The notes: generated by a model not told the origin, from the letters alone. DNA of 64,000 nt from Bordetella sp. BOR01 (GCF_019218885.1 NZ_JAHUWT010000006.1:62001-126000); one strand, 5' to 3'. Shown: positions 26,826-36,265, counted from the first letter of the stretch. Made by a program: numbers and translations.

Positions 26826-27251
26826 TTACACCACCGTCAGGGTCACATCGATGTTGTTGCGCGTGGCGTTCGAGTACGGGCACACGATATGCGCGCGCTG
26901 GACCAGGTCTTCGGCCTGTTCGCGGGCCATGCCCGGCAGCGAGATCTTCAACTCGACTTCGATGCCGAACCCATTGGGAATGGGGCCGATACCCACCGAA
27001 CCGTCGATCGATACATCAGACGGAATGGCGATCTTGTCGCGGTTGGCCACGAACTTCATGGCGCCCAGGAAGCATGCCGAATAGCCGGCGGCAAACAGTT
27101 GTTCGGGGTTGGTGCCCTCGCCGCCGGCGCCACCCATTTCACGGGGGGTGGTCAGCTTGACGTCCAGCACGTTGTCGGACGATACGGCACGGCCGTCGCG
27201 GCCGCCGGTGGCCTTGGCATGAGCACGGTATACGACTTTTTCAAGAGACAT
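26826..27251 (-). CDS. ohr: Organic hydroperoxide resistance protein Ohr
   Basis: The protein has 141 residues of the OsmC/Ohr family. The two redox Cys are in place: peroxidatic Cys in [10 protein letters not shown] and resolving Cys in [14 protein letters not shown]. The [10 protein letters not shown] motif with its conserved Glu and Gln is also intact. Ohr reduces organic hydroperoxides using lipoylated proteins. It is next to ohrR on the same strand, with a palindromic operator between them, so its regulation is readable from the sequence. Confidence 0.95.
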   Translation of the reverse strand: MSLEKVVYRAHAKATGGRDGRAVSSDNVLDVKLTTPREMGGAGGEGTNPEQLFAAGYSACFLGAMKFVANRDKIAIPSDVSIDGSVGIGPIPNGFGIEVELKISLPGMAREQAEDLVQRAHIVCPYSNATRNNIDVTLTVV

Positions 27252-27333
27252 GGCAGTTTCCTTTCAAGAGAAGTTCAGGGACAACGGCGATTCCACCAAC
27301 ATACGGCTCGCCGGGGCCGGATACAAGTTGCTA

Positions 27334-27346
27334 ACGATTAAATCGT
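27334..27346. promoter_or_regulatory. OhrR operator upstream of ohr
   Basis: ACGATTAAATCGT is a perfect 13-base palindrome in an AT-rich stretch, 83 bases before the ohr ATG. The sequence GCACGATTTAATCG, read on the minus strand here, recurs exactly in front of ohrR. This fits OhrR-type MarR regulators, which bind AT-rich dyads and are released by organic peroxides. Confidence 0.75.
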
Positions 27347-27390
27347 GCACTACTTTTTTGACAAAAAAACGCGATACGGCAAAGCATCTT

Positions 27391-27852
27391 TCATCCATTG
27401 GCCATCAGGCGGTCGCGCAGATGGTCCAGTTGCGACTTCAGCGCGACCAATTCGTCGGGCGCGCATTCGGTGGCGCACAGCACCGACACCGGCACTTGCG
27501 TGGCCTTTTGTTTCAGCTCGCGCCCGGCCCGGGTCAAGCCCACGATGACCTGCCGCTCGTCTTGCCGGGCACGCAGCCGCGTAAGCAGCCCGGCGGCTTC
27601 CATGCGCTTGAGCAGGGGCGTCAGCGTGGCCGAATCCAGGAACAGGCGGCGCCCGATGTCCGACAGCGTGAGCTGGTCTTGTTCCCACAGCACCATCATC
27701 ACCAGGTATTGCGGATACGTCAGGCCCAGCGCACGCAGCAGCTTGCGGTACACCTTGTTCATGGCCAGCACCGTGGAATGCAGGGCGAAGCAGAGCTGTT
27801 CGTCGAGCAGCAGCGACGGGGCGGTGTTGGGTGCGGGGCGGCGGCGAGTCAT
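27391..27852 (-). CDS. ohrR: MarR-family organic peroxide sensor OhrR
   Basis: The protein has 153 residues. The reactive Cys lies in the N-terminal helix ([18 protein letters not shown]), as in OhrR of Xanthomonas. The winged helix follows ([23 protein letters not shown], with the wing at [14 protein letters not shown]). One or two further Cys residues near the C terminus ([11 protein letters not shown]) suggest the two-Cys form, in which oxidation makes a disulfide. It represses ohr and itself in family members. The start at 27852 gives the compact N terminus. Confidence 0.93.
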   Translation of the reverse strand: MTRRRPAPNTAPSLLLDEQLCFALHSTVLAMNKVYRKLLRALGLTYPQYLVMMVLWEQDQLTLSDIGRRLFLDSATLTPLLKRMEAAGLLTRLRARQDERQVIVGLTRAGRELKQKATQVPVSVLCATECAPDELVALKSQLDHLRDRLMANG

Positions 27853-27877
27853 GATGGAATGAATAATACATAGCGCA

Positions 27878-27888
27878 CGATTTAATCG
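27878..27888. promoter_or_regulatory. OhrR operator upstream of ohrR
   Basis: CGATTTAATCG is a palindrome within GCGCACGATTTAATCGCA. It shares the 14-base string GCACGATTTAATCG with the operator in front of ohr. It sits 26 bases before the ohrR ATG, which fits autorepression. Confidence 0.7.
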
Positions 27889-27933
27889 CAAGTTATTTTT
27901 ATCGCGCCGGCGTTGCGGCCCGGGCAACGCACT

Positions 27934-28443
27934 TCAGGCCGGCGGCGTGTCGAACGCTGTGTGGTACTGCACCGTGCCTTGCGCGCGGCCGTGCCAGGCC
28001 TGTGCCATGAAATATTCCGCGGGCATGTCCGGCAGCACCAGGCCGGCGTCAGGACGAAAACCAAAGCGGCGGTAATAGTGCGGTTCGCCCAGCACCACGC
28101 AGCCGGCCGCACCGCGTCCGCGCAGCCGGGCCAGGCCCTCTATTACCAGCATGGAACCCACGCCCTGCCCCTGCATGGCCGGCGCCACCGCAATAGGCCC
28201 CAGCCCATACCAGCCCACAGTGACCCCGCCAGGCCCGGCGATGCTGACCGGCGAGAACGCCACATGCCCCACCACCTGGCCATCTTGTTCGGCCACCAGC
28301 GACAGGGCCAGCGCACCGGCGGCACGCAGCGCATCGATGACGGGGCCTTCGGTGTGTTCGCTGTGGGGCTGGTCGCGGAATGCGTCCTGCGTGACGGTAA
28401 AGATGGCAGCAATGTCCGTATCGGTTTCGGGGCGCAGCAACAT
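27934..28443 (-). CDS. GNAT-family N-acetyltransferase (YhbS-like)
   Basis: The protein has 169 residues. The acetyl-CoA pyrophosphate loop is in APAMQGQGVGSMLVIEG, preceded by the strand GWYGLGPIAVAP, and HYYRRFGFRPD gives the typical late Tyr. This resembles the YhbS subgroup. The acceptor is unknown. It is divergent from the small gene at 28512 and is the next gene upstream of ohrR's start region on the opposite side, with no sign of co-regulation with ohr. Confidence 0.87.
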   Translation of the reverse strand: MLLRPETDTDIAAIFTVTQDAFRDQPHSEHTEGPVIDALRAAGALALSLVAEQDGQVVGHVAFSPVSIAGPGGVTVGWYGLGPIAVAPAMQGQGVGSMLVIEGLARLRGRGAAGCVVLGEPHYYRRFGFRPDAGLVLPDMPAEYFMAQAWHGRAQGTVQYHTAFDTPPA

Positions 28444-28511
28444 GGCAGGAAACTCAGGGTGGCATGGCAGTCCGTAGAATAGACGGATCTTTCATTCATA
28501 ACAGGCACTGC

Positions 28512-28775
28512 ATGGAAACCGAACTCGATGGCCGCCTGCTGGCCCTGCGGCAAACCGTGGCGCTGGCGCTGGCCCTGTCCACCCGCAGCAACCCGCAAGC
28601 CACCGAACTGGCACTGGACATCCTGGCCGACATGAAGGCCAGTGTCGAACGCAAGCCCGCCGACAGTCCGTTTGAAACGCCGCCCTGGGCAACCGCCGCA
28701 CAAGAAGAACTGGACGGTATCGCGCGGCTGGTGCGCTCTTTTACCCAGCAACCCGACGACGCATCAGGCCAGTAG
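28512..28775 (+). CDS. Small hypothetical protein
   Basis: The protein has 87 residues, largely helical (LLALRQTVALALALSTRSNPQ and ELALDILADMKASVE), with a C-terminal helix (QEELDGIARLVRSF). I do not recognise a family. The ATG at 28512 lies 68 bases from the divergent acetyltransferase start. Its stop overlaps by 12 bases the end of the regulator gene on the other strand. Codon use resembles its neighbours, which supports it as a real gene. Confidence 0.6.
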   Translation: METELDGRLLALRQTVALALALSTRSNPQATELALDILADMKASVERKPADSPFETPPWATAAQEELDGIARLVRSFTQQPDDASGQ

Positions 28776-29729
28776 CGCGTCGCGCGCGGCGCGGCGCAGG
28801 GCCTGCGGCGGCTGTCCGTAGCGCCTGACGAATGCGCGGCGCATGCGCTCGGCATCGGCAAAGCCGGTGACGCGGGCCACGGCGTCTATCGTCATATTGC
28901 CCGCTTCCACATGCGTGCGCGCCGCCTCGGCGCGAATGCGCTCGACTGCCTTGGCCGGCGTCTGGCCGGTTTCGGACTTGAAGCTGCGCATGAACTGGCG
29001 CGGGCTCAGGCAAGCCGCCGTGGCGAGTTCTTCGATGCTAAGCGGCGCGGTCAGGTGCTGGCCGATATAGCCCAGCACGCGACGCATGCGCTCGCTGCGC
29101 GGAGCCAGGTCTTGCAACGCCGAAAACTGCGACTGCCCGCCCGCGCGCCGGTGATACACCACCATATCGCGCGCGGCCTGATGCGCCACCTGCGCCCCCA
29201 GGTCTTCTTCCACCATGGCCAGCGCCAGGTCGATGCCGGCGGTAATACCGGCCGATGTCCAGACTTGCCCGTCGCGCAGATAGATCTTGTCGCTGTCGAC
29301 CTTGATACCAGGATAGCGGCGCTGCAAGTCAGCCGCATGGCGCCAATGCGTGGTAGCGCGCCGGCCTTCCAGCAAGCCGGCCGACGCCAGCACGAATGCC
29401 CCGGTGCACACGCTGGCCAGCCGCGCGCCGCGCGCCTGCGCAGCGTGCAAGAAGGCGCACGCGGCCGGCGTGGCGCCCGCCTGGCGCGGGCCTTCGCCGC
29501 CCGGCACCAGCACGACATCGGGGTGCACGTCGCGCCACGGGCGCGTGGCCACTTCGACACCGGCCGAACTCGCTAGCCGTCCGCCGCGCACCGACACCAG
29601 GTGCAGCGCATAGGCCGGGCCTTGCGGGCCTGCCACGGCTTCGCCGGCCGTCTGGAACACCGACAGCGGGCCGGCCATATCCAGTAACTGGAAACCGGGA
29701 ATCATCAGGAAAGCGATGTTGATAGGCAT
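28764..29729 (-). CDS. GlxA-type transcriptional regulator (DJ-1/PfpI plus AraC HTH)
   Basis: The protein has 321 residues. The first about 190 form a DJ-1/PfpI domain (INIAFLMIPGFQLLDMAGPLSVF, then VVLVPGGEGPRQAG and LASVCTGAFVLASAGLL with the nucleophile-elbow Cys). The C-terminal AraC double HTH follows (SIEELATAACLSPRQFMRSF, then DAVARVTGFADAERMRRAF). The ATG at 29729 is preferred over a TTG at 29741. It is divergent from the MFS gene at 29817, only 87 bases away, so it probably regulates that exporter. Confidence 0.87.
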   Translation of the reverse strand: MPINIAFLMIPGFQLLDMAGPLSVFQTAGEAVAGPQGPAYALHLVSVRGGRLASSAGVEVATRPWRDVHPDVVLVPGGEGPRQAGATPAACAFLHAAQARGARLASVCTGAFVLASAGLLEGRRATTHWRHAADLQRRYPGIKVDSDKIYLRDGQVWTSAGITAGIDLALAMVEEDLGAQVAHQAARDMVVYHRRAGGQSQFSALQDLAPRSERMRRVLGYIGQHLTAPLSIEELATAACLSPRQFMRSFKSETGQTPAKAVERIRAEAARTHVEAGNMTIDAVARVTGFADAERMRRAFVRRYGQPPQALRRAARDALLA

Positions 29730-29816
29730 GGCAATTTTCAAGGGAAATATGTCATCTACGCCATAGCTTCACCCGCTAGAGTGAGGCCTGTCAACTGCAG
29801 CCCGCCCCTTCGCGCC

Positions 29817-31055
29817 ATGACCTTCCCCGCCCATCCGCACGCCGGCCGCCGCAATGCCCGCATCCTGGCCGTCTGCCAGGGCCTGTACATTGCCGCCATT
29901 TCCATCGACCTGACCCTGACGGCGCTGACCGGCCACATGCTGGCGCCCAACAAGGCACTGGCAACCCTGCCTTTCGCCCTGATCACCGTGGCGGGCGCGG
30001 CCGTTACCTGGTTCGCCTCGCTGCTGATGCAGCGCATTGGCCGCCGGGCCGGCTTCGCCCTGGGGGGATTGGCCGGCACGCTGGGTGGCCTGCTGTCGGT
30101 CTGGGCCGTGTTCCATGCCGATTTCTGGCTGTTCTGCGCCGGCACGGCGCTGGTGGGCGTGTTCCAGGCCTTTGCCCAGTACTACCGCCTGGCCGCGGCC
30201 GACGCGGTGGAAGCAGTGGCCAAGGCGCGCGCCATTGCCGTGGTGATGGCCGGCGGCGTGATCGCCGCGGTGGCCGGCCCCGCGCTAGCGGCATGGAGCC
30301 GCGACCTGTTCCCGCTGGCGACCTTCGCCGGCGCCTACCTGATGGTGGCCTTGCTGGGCGCCGCCACGGTGGCGCTGCTGCTGGCCGCCTACCGCGACGT
30401 GCCCGACGTGCCGGCCGACCCCGGCCCGCAAGAGGCCGACGCGCCCGCGCGCCCCTTGCGCGTGGTGGCGCGCCAGCCGATCTTCGTCGCGGCGCTGGCC
30501 AACAACGTGGTGGGTTCGGTCTCGATGATGTTTGTCATGACGGCGGCACCGCTGGCCGCCGTGGCGTGCCATCACACCATCGACGACGGAGCCAACATCA
30601 TGCAATGGCACCTGATTGGCATGTACGGTCCGGCCTTCTTTGCCGGCGCCCTGATCAAACGCTGGGGACTGCCCACCATGCTGGGCCTGGGCATGGCCGT
30701 GAACCTGGTCTCGGCCATCGTCGCCATCAGCTCGACCAGCCTGCCGGCCTTCTACGCTGCGCTGTTCTGCCTGGGCGTGGGCTGGAATTTCATGTTCGTG
30801 GGCGGCACCACGCTGCTGGCGCAGTCGTACCGGCCGGCCGAACGCGGCCGTGCCCAGGGTGCCGCCGAAATGCTGCGCTACGCCGCCACGGCGCTGGCTA
30901 CCCTGGCCGCGGGGCCTGCCCTGGACCTGTACGGTTGGCAGGCCGTCAACATCGCCATGCTGCCGGTGGTGGCCCTGGCCGCGGTCATGACCGCCTGGTG
31001 GGTACGCAGTGGCCGGCGGGGTGCTGGCGACGATACGGCCCGAGCCACTGCCTGA
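29817..31055 (+). CDS. MFS transporter
   Basis: The protein has 412 residues with about 12 membrane helices. It opens with ILAVCQGLYIAAISIDLTLTALTG, has the basic inter-helix loop LMQRIGRRAGFALGG that corresponds to motif A, and a central loop about residues 195-215 (DVPADPGPQEADAP). The second half includes MFVGGTTLLAQSYRPAERGRAQG. This looks like the YfkF/Bcr-unlike short MFS group of unknown substrate. The adjacent divergent GlxA-type regulator suggests inducible export. Confidence 0.85.
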   Translation: MTFPAHPHAGRRNARILAVCQGLYIAAISIDLTLTALTGHMLAPNKALATLPFALITVAGAAVTWFASLLMQRIGRRAGFALGGLAGTLGGLLSVWAVFHADFWLFCAGTALVGVFQAFAQYYRLAAADAVEAVAKARAIAVVMAGGVIAAVAGPALAAWSRDLFPLATFAGAYLMVALLGAATVALLLAAYRDVPDVPADPGPQEADAPARPLRVVARQPIFVAALANNVVGSVSMMFVMTAAPLAAVACHHTIDDGANIMQWHLIGMYGPAFFAGALIKRWGLPTMLGLGMAVNLVSAIVAISSTSLPAFYAALFCLGVGWNFMFVGGTTLLAQSYRPAERGRAQGAAEMLRYAATALATLAAGPALDLYGWQAVNIAMLPVVALAAVMTAWWVRSGRRGAGDDTARATA

Positions 31056-31106
31056 AGCAATGCGACGAAGCGCCCCCTGCAGTGCGTAGTTTAGAATTGC
31101 AACATC

Positions 31107-31508
31107 ATGCGCTCGTCCGCCGCCGCCTCTACGCTGATACGCCATCGCGCCGCCATCTGGCTGGCGCTGTGCGTATTCGCACTGAAGGCGCTGGTGCCGC
31201 AGGGCTTCATGCCCGGCAGCGATCCGGGCACCACGCTGATCCAGCTGTGCTCGGCGGCCGGCCCGGTATGGGTGGAAGGTCCGCACAAAGCCGGCCACCA
31301 ACAGGATGCCCAGCACGCCGAACAGTCGGCGGTCTGCTCCGTAGGCGTGGCGCTGGCGGCGTTGCCTTTGTCGTCGATGCCCGCAGCCGTCGTGCCGCTG
31401 GCCACCGTTACCCTGCGCATTGCCGCGCGCGCCCCGCCCGCGCCGGCTACCCAGGCCTCGCCAGGCGCCCCGCTCGGGGCGCGTGCCCCACCCTTCCTGC
31501 TCGGTTAG
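31107..31508 (+). CDS. DUF2946 protein
   Basis: The protein has 133 residues. A single hydrophobic segment (AAIWLALCVFALKALVPQGFMPG) with the LVPxGFMP signature marks DUF2946. A Cys- and His-containing loop follows (LIQLCSAAGPVW, then GHQQDAQHAEQSAVCSV), and the tail is Ala/Pro-rich. DUF2946 genes often precede TonB-dependent receptors linked to copper or siderophores, as here, 58 bases before the receptor gene. The metal is not evident from sequence. Confidence 0.75.
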   Translation: MRSSAAASTLIRHRAAIWLALCVFALKALVPQGFMPGSDPGTTLIQLCSAAGPVWVEGPHKAGHQQDAQHAEQSAVCSVGVALAALPLSSMPAAVVPLATVTLRIAARAPPAPATQASPGAPLGARAPPFLLG

Positions 31509-31566
31509 CACCAGCCTGCCCGTCGCCTTCCGGCGACGGCCTTGCCTTTTCCAACCGAGACCTTCC

Positions 31567-33720
31567 ATGCCTTTCCTTCCCGCCAGGACACCCGTCCTGC
31601 CGCGGCGCACGGCCATTGCCGCCGCGCTCGCGATGCTGGCGGCGCCGCCCGGCTTGCACGCCCAGGACGCGGGCAACGCCCCCGTGGCCACCCTGCCCGC
31701 CATTTCCGTATCCGGCGACACGCCGCTGCCCACCCTGCAGGAAACCGCGGCCACTGGTTCGTTCCTGCAACTGACGCCGTTCGAGACACCGGCCAGCCTG
31801 GACATCATTACCAACGAGCAATTGCGCCAGCGCGGCGACGTCACGGTAATGGACGCCATCACGCAGGCACCCGGCATCAGTGCGTTCCGCCACCCCGGCA
31901 ACGGCGGCTCGTCGCTGTCGTCGCGCGGCTTCACCGATTCGAACTCGGTGGCCATCCTGTACGACGGTCTGCGGCAGTACGGCGGCCTGGGCCAGACCTT
32001 CGTGTACGACCCCTGGTCGGTGGACCGCATCGAAGTGCTGCGCGGACCGGCATCGGTCCTGGATGGCGAAGGTGCCATCGGCGGCGTGGTCAATGTCATT
32101 CCCAAGAAGCCCACGCGCGGGCCCATCGAGAACGAGATCCAGGCCACCGTGGGCACGCACGACACGCAGCGCCTGGGCCTGGGCAGCGGCGGCGCGCTGG
32201 ACGATCGCTGGTCGTACCGGCTGGACGTCAGCGGCAACCGCAGCAATGCCGACATGAGCCTGGGCGACTCGCAGAACGCCGCCGTCACCGCCGCGCTGCG
32301 GCTGGACGTATCGCCCGAACTGAACTTCACGCTGACGCAGGCCTACGCCTGGCAAAAACCGACCCGCTATTTCGGCACGCCGCTGATCGATGGACAGATC
32401 GATTACTCGCTGCGCCACCAGAACTACAACGTGGCCGACAGCAAGATCATCTACCGCGACAGCCGCAGCGAACTGCAGGCCGAATGGACGCCCAACGCCG
32501 CCACCACGGTACGCGGCCGCGTGTACTACATCGGCAGCGACCGCGACTACCGCAACGCCGAGAACTACACCTGGCAAGCCGACAGCGGCCTGATCGAACG
32601 TAGCGCCTACACGGCCATCCAGCACGACCAATCGCAGGTGGGCGCGCGCGCCGATGCCGCTTTTCGCGGCCACTTGTTCGGCCTGCTCAACCAGGTTGCG
32701 GTAGGCGCCGAGGTAAACCGCAGCAGGCTCAAGCACACCAATAACTCGCCCTATGGCGGCACGTCGCTGCTGGACCCGTACGACTTCGAGCACGGCCAGT
32801 TCATCAACGAGGCCGGCACCACGCCGCGCTATCGCAACATCGCCACGCAATACGCCTTGTTCGCCGAAAACCGCCTGATGCTGACAGACCGCTGGTCGGT
32901 GCTGGGCGGCATACGCTACGACCACATCGACCTGCAGCGCGAAGACCTGGTAGCCAATACCACGGCCTACCGCAGCACCTACACCAACGTGGGCTGGCGC
33001 GTGGGCACGGTATACGACGTGTTGCCCACGCTGGCCGTGTATGGCCAGTACTCCGAGGCGGCCGATCCGGTCGGCAGCCTGCTGCTGCTGTCGCCGGCCA
33101 ATAAAGACTTCGAACTGTCGCAAGCCCGGCAGGTCGAAGTCGGGGTCAAGCAGACCTTCTGGGACGACAAGGGCGAATGGACGCTGGCGGCCTACCACAT
33201 CCGCAAGAAAGACCTGGTCACGCGCGACCCCAACGACCCGTCGCTGCGCGTGCAAGTGGGCAGCCAGTCCAGCCGTGGGCTGGAACTGACGGTAGGCGTC
33301 GAGCTGGCGCGCGACTGGCGCGTGGATTTCAACGGCGCCATCCTGGACGCCCGCTACGACGACTACACCGATACCTCCGGCGGGGCGGCCGTATCGCGCC
33401 GGGGCAATGTGCCGCCCGATGTGCCCGAACGTCTGGCGAACTTGTGGCTTAGCTGGAAGTTCGCGCCTCGCTGGACTGCCAGCGCCGGCCTGCGCTACGT
33501 GGGCAAGCGCTACGCGGACAGCGCCAACGACCTGGAAATGGCGGCCTACACCACCACCAACCTGGCCCTGCAATGGGAACCCCGGCGCGACCTGAGCCTG
33601 GCCCTGCGCGCATACAACGTCTTCGACAAGCAATACGCCGAAACCGCCTACTACAACCAGACCCAATGGCTGCTGGGCGCGGGGCGGCGCGTGGAACTGT
33701 CCGCCAACTACCGGTTCTGA
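31567..33720 (+). CDS. TonB-dependent siderophore-type receptor
   Basis: The protein has 717 residues. A signal peptide is cut near HAQD. It has a plug domain (LDIITNEQLRQRGDVTVMDA, then LYDGLRQYGG, VDRIEVLRGPASVLDGEGAIGG and VNVIPKKP) and a beta barrel ending in Phe (VELSANYRF). No long N-terminal signalling domain is present, so it is not a FecA-type transducer. Outer-membrane uptake of a ferric siderophore or another metal chelate is predicted. The ATG at 31567 follows an ACCTTCC-containing leader. It is followed by a PepSY membrane protein, a typical partner for reducing the imported complex. Confidence 0.9.
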   Translation: MPFLPARTPVLPRRTAIAAALAMLAAPPGLHAQDAGNAPVATLPAISVSGDTPLPTLQETAATGSFLQLTPFETPASLDIITNEQLRQRGDVTVMDAITQAPGISAFRHPGNGGSSLSSRGFTDSNSVAILYDGLRQYGGLGQTFVYDPWSVDRIEVLRGPASVLDGEGAIGGVVNVIPKKPTRGPIENEIQATVGTHDTQRLGLGSGGALDDRWSYRLDVSGNRSNADMSLGDSQNAAVTAALRLDVSPELNFTLTQAYAWQKPTRYFGTPLIDGQIDYSLRHQNYNVADSKIIYRDSRSELQAEWTPNAATTVRGRVYYIGSDRDYRNAENYTWQADSGLIERSAYTAIQHDQSQVGARADAAFRGHLFGLLNQVAVGAEVNRSRLKHTNNSPYGGTSLLDPYDFEHGQFINEAGTTPRYRNIATQYALFAENRLMLTDRWSVLGGIRYDHIDLQREDLVANTTAYRSTYTNVGWRVGTVYDVLPTLAVYGQYSEAADPVGSLLLLSPANKDFELSQARQVEVGVKQTFWDDKGEWTLAAYHIRKKDLVTRDPNDPSLRVQVGSQSSRGLELTVGVELARDWRVDFNGAILDARYDDYTDTSGGAAVSRRGNVPPDVPERLANLWLSWKFAPRWTASAGLRYVGKRYADSANDLEMAAYTTTNLALQWEPRRDLSLALRAYNVFDKQYAETAYYNQTQWLLGAGRRVELSANYRF

Positions 33721-33748
33721 AGGCCGGCCCGCAACGATCAACGACATC

Positions 33749-35116
33749 ATGACCAACGACTACGCTTCCGAACCCGACACCGTGCGCCGTGCCGATGTGT
33801 ACCGTGCCGTATGGCGCTGGCACTTCTATGCCGGCCTGCTGGTATTGCCCTTCATGATCCTGCTGGCCGTCACCGGCGGCCTGTACCTGTTCCACAACGA
33901 AATCGAGAACACCTGGTACCGCGACCTGCGATACGTGCAGCCGGCCGGCACGCCTGCGCTGGCGCCCTCGGCACTGACCGATGCCGCGCTGCGCGCCCAC
34001 CCCGGCACGCTGGCCAAGTACGTACCGCCGGCCGCGCCCGACGCGGCCGCGCAGGCGGTGATCAAGCCGGCCGGCGGCGACAGCCTGAGCGTGTACGTCA
34101 ATCCGTACAGCGGCCAGGTGCTGGGTGCGTTGCCCGAGCGCGGCACACTGATGTGGACGATCCGCCGGCTGCATAGCCTGGACTACTTCGGCCCCATTGC
34201 CAACGGCGCCATCGAGATCGCCGCGGGCTGGTCCATCTTGCTGGTGCTTACCGGTATCTACCTGTGGTGGCCGCGCGGGCGCAAGCAAGGCGTGGTCAGC
34301 GTACGCGGCACGCCGCGCAAACGCGTGTTCTGGCGCGACATCCATGCCGTGACGGGGGCCGCCGTGGGACTCTTCATCCTGTTCCTGGCGTTCACGGGCA
34401 TGCCGTGGTCCATCGTATGGGGCGGCAAAGTCAACCAATGGGCCAATGGCAACAATTTCGGCTACCCGGCCGGCGTGCGCGTGGCCGTGCCGATGTCCGA
34501 CGAGCACCTGGCCCACATGGGCCACACCACCTGGTCGCTGGAACAGGCACGCATGCCCGAATCGTCGCCCGTCCACGGCATGGGCAAGCCCATCGGGCTG
34601 GACACGGCGGTAGCCCGCTTCGATAGTCTTGGCATGGCGCCGGGCTATGCGATCAACGTGCCGCACGGCGCCTCCGGCGTCTACACCGCGTCGGCGTATC
34701 CCGACGACCTGTCGCGCCAGCGCGTGGTGCACCTGGACCAGTACAGCGGCAAGCCGCTGCTGGACATGAGCTACGCCGACTACGGCCCGCTGGGCAAGAC
34801 GCTGGAATGGGGCATCAACGTGCACATGGGCCAGGAATTCGGGCTGGCCAACCAGCTGATACTGCTGGCCGCCTGCCTGGGCATCGTGCTGCTCAGCGTG
34901 GCGGGCGGGCTCATGTGGTGGAAGCGGCGCCCCGAGGGCGGGCTGGGCATCCCGCCCATGCCGGCGGCGCGCGGCGCGCTGCGCGGCGTGCTGGCCCTGA
35001 TGATCGTGGGCGGCATCATCTTCCCGCTGGTAGGCGCCTCGCTGCTGGTCATGCTGGTGCTGGACCTGCTTGTACAGCGCCGTGCGCGCGTTGACACGCA
35101 GCCCTACCGCGTGTAA
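33749..35116 (+). CDS. PepSY-domain membrane reductase-like protein
   Basis: The protein has 455 residues. It has the four-helix PepSY_TM layout: YRAVWRWHFYAGLLVLPFMI at the start, RRLHSLDYFGPIANGAIEI, the RDIHAVTGAAVGLFILFLAF block and a C-terminal helix pair (LLAACLGIVLLSVAGGLMWWK). Conserved His residues within the helices are likely haem ligands. Related proteins reduce ferric siderophores on the periplasmic side. It lies 28 bases after the TonB receptor gene and is very probably co-transcribed with it. Confidence 0.88.
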   Translation: MTNDYASEPDTVRRADVYRAVWRWHFYAGLLVLPFMILLAVTGGLYLFHNEIENTWYRDLRYVQPAGTPALAPSALTDAALRAHPGTLAKYVPPAAPDAAAQAVIKPAGGDSLSVYVNPYSGQVLGALPERGTLMWTIRRLHSLDYFGPIANGAIEIAAGWSILLVLTGIYLWWPRGRKQGVVSVRGTPRKRVFWRDIHAVTGAAVGLFILFLAFTGMPWSIVWGGKVNQWANGNNFGYPAGVRVAVPMSDEHLAHMGHTTWSLEQARMPESSPVHGMGKPIGLDTAVARFDSLGMAPGYAINVPHGASGVYTASAYPDDLSRQRVVHLDQYSGKPLLDMSYADYGPLGKTLEWGINVHMGQEFGLANQLILLAACLGIVLLSVAGGLMWWKRRPEGGLGIPPMPAARGALRGVLALMIVGGIIFPLVGASLLVMLVLDLLVQRRARVDTQPYRV

Positions 35117-35397
35117 TTTCTACGCCTATCATGCACCGACGCGCACCTGCCCTTACCCGCCATCGTGTTCCGGCCCTTGCCGGCGCACCGCGCGCGTCGC
35201 GTCTCATCGCCACCCCCGTCGCCCCGCCATCGGGCGTCGTCGCGGGCCGGGCGGCACCGCCGCCTCCCGCCACCGCCCTGGGCTGATCCCAGCCCTACCT
35301 GGCGGCTCCAGCACATCCCTGATGTCCATGCCGTCCGGCGCGCAGTGCGCCGGCCGCGGTCGCTGGTGCCTGTGCGTTTCCCTGACGGGTGAATTCG
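35117..35397 (+). other. Long GC-rich leader before the EamA exporter gene
   Basis: This 281-base gap has no gene I can support. It contains several GC hairpins, for example CTGGG-CTGAT-CCCAG (near 35278-35292) and CCGGCGC-GCAGT-GCGCCGG (35335-35353). The last one ends 44 bases before the EamA start. No known riboswitch class was recognised. It may be a structured 5' leader or simply the end of the PepSY transcript. Confidence 0.4.
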
Positions 35398-36264
35398 ATG
35401 AGCAATACAAGAACGGCCTATGCGGCCCATGGCGCCACGGCGCTTTTCGTGCTGTTGTGGAGCAGCGGCGCGATTTTCTCGAAATGGGGCCTGGCCCATG
35501 CCACGCCTTTCGCTTTCCTGGTGCTGCGCTTCATGCTGGCGCTGGCCGCGCTACTGGTGCTGGCCCGCGCGGCACGGCAGCCCTGCCTGCCGCCGCGCGG
35601 CACGCGCGCGCGTGTCATGGCCACCGGCCTGACCATGATAGGCGGCTACTCGATCTGCTACTTCCTGGCGCTGGACCACGGCATCACGCCGGGCGTGCTG
35701 GCCACCACCCTGGGGGCCCAGCCCCTGTTGACGCTGGTGCTGCTGGAACGCCGCTTTGCGCTGCCGCGCGTATCGGGGCTGGCGCTGGCGCTGGCCGGCC
35801 TGGCGCTGGTGGTGTGGGAAAGCATCGGCCTGGCACGCTATTCGGCGCTGGGCATGCTGTACGCGCTGGGCGCGCTGCTGTGCATGACCGGCGGCGCCAT
35901 CCTGCAAAAAAGCCTGCGGCAAGCGCCTTTGCGCGTCCTGCCCCTGCAATATGCCGTGGGCCTGCTGCTATGCCTGGCCTGCGTGCCCCTGCAGCCCTGG
36001 CACCTTGCGGACGGCCCGGGCCTGTGGGTGCCGCTGCTGTGGCTGGGCCTGGTGATTTCGGTGGGCGCCACGCTGCTGCTGTATCGGTTGATCCAGGCTG
36101 GCAACCTGGTCAACGTCACCAGCTTGTTCTACCTGGTGCCCGGCGTGACCGCCTTGCTGGACTACCTGCTGCTGGGCAACCGGCTGGCGCCGCTCAGCCT
36201 GGCGGGCATGGCTGCCATCCTGGCGGGACTGGCCCTGGTGTTCCGGGCTGCCCCGCGCAGCTAG
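35398..36264 (+). CDS. EamA/DMT-family transporter
   Basis: The protein has 288 residues with ten hydrophobic helices in two EamA repeats (FVLLWSSGAIFSKWGLAHATP opens the first; ALLCMTGGAILQKSLRQAP lies in the second). The late LFYLVPGVTALLDYLLLG is the usual conserved block. Such proteins export amino acids or other metabolites. The ATG at 35398 is preferred over a GTG nine bases upstream. It converges on the TetR gene with only one base between the stops. Confidence 0.88.
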   Translation: MSNTRTAYAAHGATALFVLLWSSGAIFSKWGLAHATPFAFLVLRFMLALAALLVLARAARQPCLPPRGTRARVMATGLTMIGGYSICYFLALDHGITPGVLATTLGAQPLLTLVLLERRFALPRVSGLALALAGLALVVWESIGLARYSALGMLYALGALLCMTGGAILQKSLRQAPLRVLPLQYAVGLLLCLACVPLQPWHLADGPGLWVPLLWLGLVISVGATLLLYRLIQAGNLVNVTSLFYLVPGVTALLDYLLLGNRLAPLSLAGMAAILAGLALVFRAAPRS

Positions 36265-36265
36265 G

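Noticed and set aside
30285-33756. Two long minus-strand frames opposite the MFS and TonB receptor genes
   Set aside because: Both overlap well-supported plus-strand genes and show no recognisable motif.
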